From contig JAGYXB010000510.1 of the NCBI GenBank assembly GCA_022495005.1, positions 62,001 through 126,000 of the forward strand: 64,000 nucleotides of DNA, written 5' to 3'. Below, one piece after another: positions 56,584 through 64,000 of this stretch (position 1 is its first letter; the number at the start of each line of letters is the position of its first letter). The translations under genes and the position numbers were made by a program. The notes under the pieces are model-generated. The model did no database searches and was not told the origin of the DNA. It was given only the letters and a program-made list of their open reading frames with translations. The DNA is from Rhyacophila brunnea. Lineage: Eukaryota; Arthropoda; Insecta; Trichoptera; Rhyacophilidae.

Positions 56584-58405
56584 AGAGTGACATTATACAC
56601 CGAATTTGTGGAAACTGTTACTATGTAATTTATAATTCATTTCAATAACTGTCTTCATTTAGTTAGTTAATTAAATAACTTATTTTTTTATTTGCCAGGG
56701 CACATTTCGATTCATTGGCATTCTCAAAGATATCCGCAATTTGCAGCTGTACTTTGTGTCGTTAATATTTAGGGCATTGTACTAATATATTATGTACAAT
56801 GTCCGCCAAAAAAATACAACATTCGTCGCAGAGATGCGAATCTCTCCTTCCCATGACGACATCAAATCTTTTACCCATTGTGTACTATGTTCTTATTATC
56901 AGCACCGAACTTGGGGAAGGTTGAATGGACTTACCCCTTTCCCTTTTTCTAGGGATGCCCTGTAGAGAAAATCTCTCCATATGATTTGGTAGATTTTCTT
57001 TATGGCCTCATTCTAGTCCAGGCATTCTGGTACCCACAATTAAACAACTTATACATATATAAAAAAGAATTTTACATTTTCAATATGTATATTATTTATT
57101 ATTCAGTATTGAATAAAAAAAATAATTTAATTATTACAAAATCTACACTATTGCATCTACATGAATTTAAGTTATCAAAGATTATTTTGGCAATATCTGC
57201 ACATATGATCATGTATGCGATTAAATAATTGGATACATCTTCAATCATCAGAATAAAATATCAGGTGGCAGTGCCACCTGTCATCCTTCTTGGTTGTGAC
57301 TTAGTTATGCAACATAAATTATTTTGGTTAAAATCACATTTTGACTTTACAATTATTATGAAAGTATACTTTTCTTTCACGACCCGATAAAAATAAATAA
57401 TTCCTTTATCTTCGTCAGTTTATTTTTCAAATTTAAAATTTGTGTTAACGCAATTTCTTCCTGTCTCGCTCTCTTCTACATATTTACATATTATGTATTT
57501 TTCTCATGCGTTAAAGATTAATCAGGACAAATATAAATATAGGTATATAAGGTAAAAGTAGAATGTGTCAAATGAAGCCGAAATGCGAAATCACTTGTCG
57601 TTATCGTGATCATTACACCTGTTAGGTTTTATTTTTGTTTATATTTCACACATTGTAGGTTCTATCTCGATAGAATAAAATTTTTTCAACTACTTTGGAT
57701 TGCATATATACCTATGCCCAACCCAGTTTAGTCTTTAGATAATATACTTAAATGTTTACTGCTTAAAGTAAATTGAAATTCAACATTGAATCTAAATGTA
57801 TGCGATTTTTATACATAACTCTATAATATTCATATATTCTTCAATGTTATTAGTTATTTTTATTCTGACCTTCAGTTGGTATAACACGGTCAGCATTATG
57901 CAATACCTTGTTAGCTCTAAAAGATAAATAGACAACTGTTGAATCCAAAAATTCATTAAATTCCGTATAAATATGCAATTAATTCCAAAAAGGCAACGCG
58001 TGGGCCAGCCAGAGGTCACGTTGACTTGGTCAACTATTTAATACGTAAATAAGTATTACGAAGTTAAAACGCCTTAATATAGAAATAACTAGTACCATAA
58101 ATAAACAATAAACTAGCCAGTTAACAAACCTACTTAGTATGTCGCATGGAAAGATACGAGAAAAATAGCTTGCATTCTTGTCTGTACCGCAGTCAAATAT
58201 TATCAAGTATAAAGGCCTCAAAAACATCCTCTTCGTTTTCGAGTCTTAAGTGTTGAGAATCATGACCAATCTTTTAAAATGTCCTAGTTATATCTTCCCA
58301 GAGATTCCTGGTGATGATTTTATGTTTTTTTTGATTTTACAATATGGGGTGGAGGCTTGAACAGTGGACACCAATGGAAGCAACCCTTATAAAATTCGAA
58401 GCTTT
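56584..58405. other. No gene recognised
   Basis: A+T-rich; an 80-codon plus-strand frame at 56986-57228 and minus-strand frames at 57792-58227 are Ile-, Tyr- and Leu-rich and look like chance. A patch at 56820-56950 is slightly G+C-richer. Confidence 0.4.
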
Positions 58406-58935
58406 TTAAATATATGTGGGGTGTATAGACGCATGTTCTGTATTATCTGGAGAAGCAAAGTTACGGAATGTCGAGATGATGAAAGTTAGACGGAAAAGAA
58501 CAGAATCTTGATTAAGAAAATTTTGATATACCGTTCCATATTGTGATCTGTCATTGAAACGTTGTTTGTTGTGCAAAAACAAAGAAAAAAAAACTATATC
58601 CAATATAATTTTTGATTTGTTTATGTCAAAACAAAACCAGGGGTGTTTCTTTCTACCCATTTTCTACCTCTACACGTTTAAAGGGTATGGCCATTTCATG
58701 TTCGAATTTTACAATTAGTGTAGTGTCACCTGTGTATCTAACAAAGGTGGGATAGTCTTTTTCACTTCGTAGATAACTATGTGCATTATAATATGTTTTT
58801 CAAAGACGTTAAAAAGTGTCGGCGTGAGTATGCACTCTTGTCGAATACCCTTATGCTAGTTGAACATTTGAGACCTGGTGTCATTCACACGTGCTCCAAA
58901 GTTTTGATTAAATAAACTTTCCATCAGATAATTGA
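58406..58935 (-). pseudogene. Non-LTR retrotransposon reverse transcriptase core relic
   Basis: The minus strand shows HKGIRQECILTPTLFNVFEK, which is the RT motif of the KG-RQGC-LSP-LFN type, and, one frame over, VRYTGDTTLIVKFEHEMAI, the decayed YADDT catalytic motif: the two aspartates of YADD are replaced by TGD. A continuation near 58660 reads FDINKSKI. Upstream a short ARVNDTRSQ matches the strand leading into the RT motif. Frameshifts and stops are present. Unlike the other fragments, this one keeps the catalytic core and lacks the C-terminus. Confidence 0.8.
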
Positions 58936-59399
58936 GGTGTTATGTCGGGACCACGGTAAAATAGGGTGATGAATGTGGAGAAATGCTTACCCTTGCTATT
59001 CAACATGGTACCGGGCTTGCACTGGTTACCATATAAAGGTCAAAATATTCCCCAAATTCTTAATATTCCAAGATTATACGACACCGTTCAAATATTAATC
59101 AATAATATTTGTTGTATAAGGTTACTACAAAAATCTCTGAAAGTTTATTTACGTACCTATTATAACATGCGAGAGGCAAAGACATCAGAAATTATTGAAC
59201 TTTTTATCCATTAGAATTCATATTAATTGGTTGGGCCAATTATGGTCGCTTTTCCCACCTACCTCAAATCTCCAGCTATTGTCACAAGACCAGGCGACTA
59301 GCAGTCACGGGTCTTAAGTCGACCGTGATTACGTTACAGTTAGTTAACTTCAAGACAGCCGAAGCGCGTCGGCTTGTTAAAGCTAAGACTTTATCGCAC
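58936..59399. other. Transition to a G+C-richer region
   Basis: The left part is A+T-rich; the right part from 59220 is more balanced and could contain promoter elements for the feature at 59616. No TATA box was recognised. Confidence 0.3.
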
Positions 59400-59615
59400 T
59401 ATATTATCTGATACGATACGACCGAGTCCGCGATAACCACGGAGTGACTCATCTAAAGCGCATCTGTTCAACTTTCGTTTCCCTAAATCTGATACGGTTT
59501 GAGCGAACATCGCAACTATCATCCATCCTAAACTTGACATCATCATTTATCCCAAAACCCAAGTGAAAGCGTGAGATTGATATTCCAAACCGTCCGTTTA
59601 CCAGTGCGTGAGTGC
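59400..59615 (+). promoter_or_regulatory. Possible promoter and 5' untranslated region
   Basis: The stretch is richer in G+C than its surroundings, with several CG dinucleotides (for example ACGATACGACCGAGTCCGCG), and leads directly into a short ATG-started segment with a donor. A TATCTGATACG sequence near 59405 and TCATCTAAAGCGCAT near 59450 are the only hints of start-site elements. This is an inference from composition and position. Confidence 0.2.
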
Positions 59616-59664
59616 ATGAATACCGAACCAGCTCCAGAACGCGCTAAACCTCTGAACATAAAAG
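59616..59664 (+). CDS. Candidate first coding exon
   Basis: ATG at 59616 opens the peptide MNTEPAPERAKPLNIK, which ends at the donor AAAAG|GTCAGT at 59665, one base into a codon. The short, charged, proline-rich N-terminus is typical of cytosolic or nuclear proteins and is not a signal peptide. If real, the gene runs to the right, and most of it lies beyond recognisable sequence or beyond the window. Without splicing the frame continues to 59762 with no known motif. I could not find the second exon. Confidence 0.3.
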
Positions 59665-60377
59665 GTCAGTGTCAACTGGCATCCTGTTTAAACCCCTCCC
59701 CTAGATCCGTAATCCACAAACATCTTCTAATTACAGTCCACTGTAAAAACCACAACCATTAATTATGTTGTCTAGTTTTAGTTATCTGCAAAAACATTAG
59801 AGTACGTACCTACATACAAAAAGCTTACGAATGGGTTGTTACAAAAATCTGGCATACTTTTTAATGTAGGCATACCGGCATCCTCAAATTCATTTAATGC
59901 AAAGTAATATTGTGTAGTTGTTGAGTTTTGCATGATGTGTGCACAACAAAAGGATGTACGTTTCTATTTTCTATTATTACGAACTAATGAAAGCCTGTTT
60001 TGTAAATATGTACAACAAATCCGATTAGGTACCTACATACCTGGCTACATTTCTCTTTCAATGAATACGTAATTTTAATTCCCCCATGCGGAGCTTTGGC
60101 TAATGGATACTTACTAATGATTCTATGTATACCTACTCAGTTATATTGTAAAGTTTATATTACATATCAGGGGTAGACAACTTATAGTAGGCTTTACCTT
60201 AAGTAATTGACGGCTGGCTACAGATTAACTAAGACGGGTGCGCACAATAATAACTATTTACATAGAGCTTTCAATAAAACTTAATATATTAGCTTGTTGT
60301 GATATTCAAGAAGAGAATATTTTAATAATGATGTTTCCAATAGTATGTAATTAATTACTATTCTAGATGAAACACTA
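59665..60377. other. No gene recognised
   Basis: A sequence CAGGGGTAGACAACTTATAG at 60169 resembles a hAT terminus but no partner was found. Otherwise A+T-rich. Confidence 0.35.
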
Positions 60378-60906
60378 CAGTGACGAAGGGTGGAGGAAGG
60401 CTGTTAAGATCCAATATACATAGTGCACATGAAACTTTGCTAATCATACGTATATGTTTTCATTTAGTTATTAGTTTTTTTTTTTAAATAAATTAAACCC
60501 TATATAAACCGAACCATAATAGTTTTTGGCGATCCGACAAAATTGTGCACAAATTTTAATTCATACTTAAGTATTTATTTTAGTTGAATTAGAAATACAT
60601 AATATTACACATGTTGTTTGTTATTTTTTTAATTCATCAAGCTAGCATAGATAACAAAAATAATATTATTCTATCTATAAAATATTCAAAATTATGTATT
60701 ATTTAATGGCATAAATTTAGATAGTTTTTTGACTATTATCTATTATGGTTTAGTTTCGCAGGGTTTAATTAAATTTTAAAAAACTAACCAACACCATCTG
60801 TAAATTGTAGCCTACCTTCAATGAAAACAAATACGTATGACTGACAAAGTTTAGTCTGCACTATTTATGGTGGATCTTAACAGCCTACCTCCACCCCTCG
60901 CCACTG
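60378..60906 (+). mobile_element. hAT-like MITE family C with exact target duplication
   Basis: A 529-bp element. The left end reads CAGTGACGAAGGGTGGAGG and the right end, inward, CAGTGGCGAGGGGTGGAGG; similarity continues through GGCTGTTAAGATCC and ATAGTGCA to about 70 bp. It is flanked by the perfect 8-bp duplication AAACACTA (60370-60377 and 60907-60914). The interior is A+T-rich and noncoding. An isolated end of this family lies at 11949-12017, and its right end is duplicated at 61137-61204. Confidence 0.88.
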
Positions 60907-61136
60907 AAACACTAATTACTCTTATTATATGTCACAATTCATCCTATCATCATAATATTATCATGTACTAAGTTTTGTCAAGAACTCTGGCGTAGCTCTC
61001 ATTTTCATCGGCATTTTCAGTCTGTCTAAAGGCGACATTTTGCCCAGGAATATGACTGCATGTCGTCGACAAAAGACATTACAATATTTTAAATTAAAAT
61101 ATGTTGATAAACTGTTCGCTTTTGATTGTCACGTTT
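60839..61136 (+). repeat. 298-bp segmental tandem duplication, unit 1
   Basis: This unit begins inside the right arm of the MITE at GACTGACAAAGTTTAG and includes the target duplication and flank to GATTGTCACGTTT. Unit 2 starts at 61137. Because unit 2 also carries the MITE end with AAACACTA, the duplication took place after the MITE inserted. Confidence 0.85.
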
Positions 61137-61283
61137 GACTGACAAAGTTTAGTCTGCACTATTTATGGCGGATCTTAATAGCCTATCTCCACTCCTCGCC
61201 ACTGAAACACTAATAACTTTTATGTTATGTTACCATTCATCTTATCATCATATTATCATGTCCTAAGTTTTGTCAAAAAAATT

Positions 61284-61313
61284 GTTCGGGATCCCAGGAT
61301 TGGATTCCTTAGT
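61284..61313 (-). repeat. Solo terminus of hAT-like MITE family A
   Basis: TTCGGGATCCCAGGATTGG followed by ATTCCTTA is the outer end of family A. The shared CCCAGG variant (instead of CCCGGG) also occurs in the right end of copy 4 at 62311-62320, which suggests a shared history such as an aborted or recombined insertion. Confidence 0.65.
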
Positions 61314-61592
61314 CGTGACCAAATTGGAACATATTAAAGTTAATCCCTCATATCCCCCAATCCCCCGTATCACGTGGCCCTACATTGGCGATGTGAAGCA
61401 TCTAGTTCAGTTTTAGGCCGGGAATGCCCTAGGAGAAAATACCCAGGACTAAGGTTGCTACGCTCAAAGTGAGCTCTGACTAAGTTTAAGTTACTTTCTA
61501 ATGCAAAGTGCTGGGGAGAGAAGAGCACAGGGAAATTATAAAAATAAAAATGATTCTATTGTATATAATATAACAAAAATAATGAAGCTAAT

Positions 61593-62331
61593 TAGGGAAT
61601 CCAATCCCGAGCCAAAATTCTGATCCCGGGATTTCGGGATTACAATTTGACAATCCCGGGATCCCGGGATTGGCATTTTTCTCAATTGTTAATATAAAAT
61701 TTTTATATTTATAAATAACATTGCTAAAATCGGTCAAAAATAAATCTAGTATAATTTATACTATTTAAGATATTTATTGTTAATATTGTATACGTTCAAT
61801 CTTGTAAATACATAAGTTTAATGGAGTAAATAATATTTTAATATAAGTAATAATGTGAATTTAATATGAGATTGCTGTTTCTGATAGTAAAGACTTAATG
61901 AATGGGTTAGCGAGATTTAAAATAGTAAAGCAAATCATGGTGTACTTATAGCCTTTCCGCTTCATAAATCTAATTAGTCAGCCAAATATAAAACTGCCGT
62001 AAAACGTATGAGATCATGGTGGAATCACTTTGTTAATAGTGCGAAGCATTGTTTTTTTCCAATCTCTCTCATTTGTATTAGTTTATGTGAAATAATAAAA
62101 TGAATCGGAAACTTACACATGGGTATAAATCGAATATCATTCAAACTCAGTTTATTTCTAATGTAGTTATTTGTTATTAAAAGTATTTATTCTGTTATAT
62201 TTTCGTTTTTATTTTATTTTCCATAAAAATTGATAAAAAAAATCAATCCCGAAAGTTTCGGGATTATGTTTATCAATCCCGGGATTCATAGGTATCGAAA
62301 ATAGCTCGGGATCCCAGGATTGGAATCCCTA
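61593..62331 (-). mobile_element. hAT-like MITE family A, copy 4
   Basis: A 739-bp copy in reverse orientation to copy 1, from TAGGGAATCCAATCCCGAGC to CAGGATTGGAATCCCTA, flanked by the perfect duplication AAGCTAAT (61585-61592 and 62332-62339). Subterminal CCCGGGAT words are intact on the left. It is close in length and sequence to copy 1 (for example CCTTTCCGCTTCATAAATC occurs in both, in opposite orientation). Confidence 0.9.
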
Positions 62332-62480
62332 AAGCTAATCATATAACTCTGTCGTATGCTCTCATTTTCATCGGCATTTTCAGTCTGTGTAAGGGCAAAA
62401 TTTTCCCTAGGAACGTGACTGCATGTCGCTGACAAAAGACATAATCTTTTAAATGAAAATATTTCGATATACTGTTCGCC

Positions 62481-63179
62481 TTCACTCTTGCTATCTTAAA
62501 CACCACTACTGTAAATATATTCGCAGATTGAATTTAAACAGTCAGTGTACTCGCAAGCTGCTGTAATAGACTTGTCCAACTCTCAGGTTATACGTATCTA
62601 ATATGAGAGTCGAACAATGGGCGGTGAGAGAGAAACTAACTGCCATTAAAAGTTTGCCTCATTGTTAACATTCCCATAACACGGTGAAAGCAAAACTTTG
62701 TCATCTATCTGCTCGGTTTGAATACACTTTACGGGCAATCTGTTCGCCGAATTATTGTTTTTTAGAAGCTTAATACTCAAGAAGCTGGCCAGGGATTTGG
62801 GCGGTCGAAAGTTTTTAGTGACAAAAGTTCAAAATAAGCTGAGGTGTGTCCAAGTTTGCGGGTTCGTTGAATGGCGGCAAAAAGGTTAGGATATTTTATG
62901 TTACTGCCTGCTTTCACAGCTAAAGAAAATTTCTTTCAAACAGATGGCAAAATGTTGTTGTTTCAAGTACCTAAACTATTTATATTCAAAATAGGCAGGT
63001 ACATAAAATAAATGCCACATGACATTTTTGGCAAGCGGATTTCAAATACTACCACAGAAAATATTCAAGATATATTATTCATGTTCTACGATATACATAT
63101 TCGTTTTCTACTACTATCAGCCATCCACCAAAATGTCTATAATAAAATTGCAATAAGTACATTCTATTTCATTAAAAAA
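62481..63179. other. No gene recognised
   Basis: Mixed composition; a 60-codon frame at 63012-63194 runs into the next repeat and is not supported as a gene. Confidence 0.35.
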
Positions 63180-63259
63180 CGAAACCGGTCCTAATCTACT
63201 GATTAAAAGTGGAATAAGTACTAGAAAAAAATTGCGTTTTATTAAATTAAAACAACAAT
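63180..63259 (+). repeat. Single arm of the ACCGGT fold-back MITE
   Basis: CGAAACCGGTCCT, GGAATAAGTACTAG and GCGTTTTATTAAATTAAAAC match the right arm of 45303-45535. The left arm is absent. Confidence 0.7.
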
Positions 63260-63677
63260 AGAAAAAAATCTTTTTTGAAAAAACCTATTGGGTATCGTAT
63301 TATTCAATAAAAGAATGTTCATTCTGAAAACTTGTGAATTAGTCGTTGGATAAAAATATAGTTAATCAAATATTATATAGGTTTTTAATCCTTTCTTGTT
63401 CAGTGGTTTCACTGTGAAACCACTCGTTCATATTTTTTTTTTCATTATCTTGGCATCTAGTTTTGAGTAGCTAAAATTTTTTATTATGATAACATATATA
63501 ATCAACTATATATTAAAAAGAAAATTCTTAAACTAAACAAAGATACAACAGATTTATACTTGATTTTACACAGAAAAAAATGCATTTCTGTCATATGAAG
63601 ACATGTAAAAAATGATTTTTAAAATATTTATTTTGAATATTATTTAGTGTTATTAATATGTTATATTTTACCTTTAG

Positions 63678-64000
63678 CAGTGGTGCACAACCTATTTGAA
63701 AGCAGGGCTAATTTAACCAATAACCGAATTGGTGACCGCATTGCATTCGAAGATAATCAATAAATAGCACTACTATATTATTTCGCAATTTAGTGCCACG
63801 GTCTGATTATAGGCTACCTTGCATGGCCCGATATAAAATACAATACTGATAAATGTGTATCCACCAATTTTTAATACGCTCTAGAATGAACGTAGTAGGT
63901 ACCGTGTTTTCTACTCATTAATTTAATTAAATCATTATTTGCTCTGAGAAAAGTAGTAATATTCTTTTAAATGTGTCTCGTTATTTTAAGGTATTATTGA
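63678..64000 (+). other. Possible hAT-like end, running off the window
   Basis: CAGTGGTGCACAACCTATTT at 63678 has the form of a hAT terminus. Any partner end would lie beyond the window. The sequence after it is A+T-rich and noncoding as far as it goes. Confidence 0.25.

Larger units (their letters stand above)
61137..62480 (+). repeat. Tandem duplication, unit 2, interrupted by insertion
   Basis: Unit 2 runs 61137-61274, is broken by about 1.07 kb of inserted sequence, and resumes at 62345 with GTCGTATGCTCTCATTTTCA through TTTCAGTCTGTGTAAGG to about 62480. The inserted part contains a solo end of family A (61284-61313), about 280 bp of unassigned sequence, and a full family A copy. Confidence 0.75.

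Noticed and set aside
1..64000. Bacterial operons, CRISPR array, defence system, phage or virus
   Set aside because: No long gene-dense coding region, no spaced direct-repeat array and no viral structural or replication gene was seen. The sequence is eukaryotic and dominated by insect-type transposon relics.

Overview
The window reads as nuclear DNA of an insect. It is very A+T-rich, and no reading frame exceeds about 153 codons. It carries relics of insect transposon classes: mariner, hAT, TTAA-flanked elements, tRNA-derived SINEs, and R1/Jockey-like and other non-LTR retrotransposons. The short exon-like pieces have GT/AG borders. The base composition and the mix of elements would fit a sternorrhynchan hemipteran such as an aphid, but this is an inference. 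I see no prokaryotic operon, no rRNA, no functional tRNA, no CRISPR array and no viral gene.

Layout. 0-7 kb: three decayed retrotransposon ends, a nested pair of hAT-type insertions with readable target-site duplications (3163-4155), and the first copy of a five-member repeat family. 7-16 kb: a TTAA-flanked element, further copies of the earlier families, and two long-armed inverted-repeat elements (12805-13147 and 14128-15007). 16-24.6 kb: an R1/Jockey-like relic, a phase-compatible pair of small exon-like segments (17684-17775 and 18182-18249), fold-back elements including a perfect 71-bp hairpin (23131-23305), and an open frame of about 165 codons on the minus strand. 24.3-36 kb: further retrotransposon ends, two mariner transposase relics, a hAT element with its decayed transposase and an 8-bp target duplication (31829-32525). 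36-49 kb: repeat copies, a 28-bp minisatellite, a second hAT-like element with palindromic subterminal arrays, a near-palindromic fold-back element, a 136-bp tandem duplication and an intact-looking tRNA-derived SINE. 49-60 kb: a candidate terminal exon (50264-50535), a decayed paralogue of the small exon (52429-52477), an inverted duplication around a tRNA-like core, a reverse-transcriptase relic, and a candidate first coding exon (59616-59664). 60-64 kb: a hAT-type MITE, a 298-bp tandem duplication made after it, and a later insertion into the duplication.

There is no well-supported intact gene. The best protein-coding candidates are small exon-like segments on the plus strand, set in long stretches of transposon debris, as expected of introns or intergenic DNA. 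The clearest biology is the order of insertion events, read from target-site duplications, and the variety of non-autonomous elements with long inverted arms that could form double-stranded RNA. Coordinates and frames were worked out by eye, so boundaries of degraded repeats are approximate.
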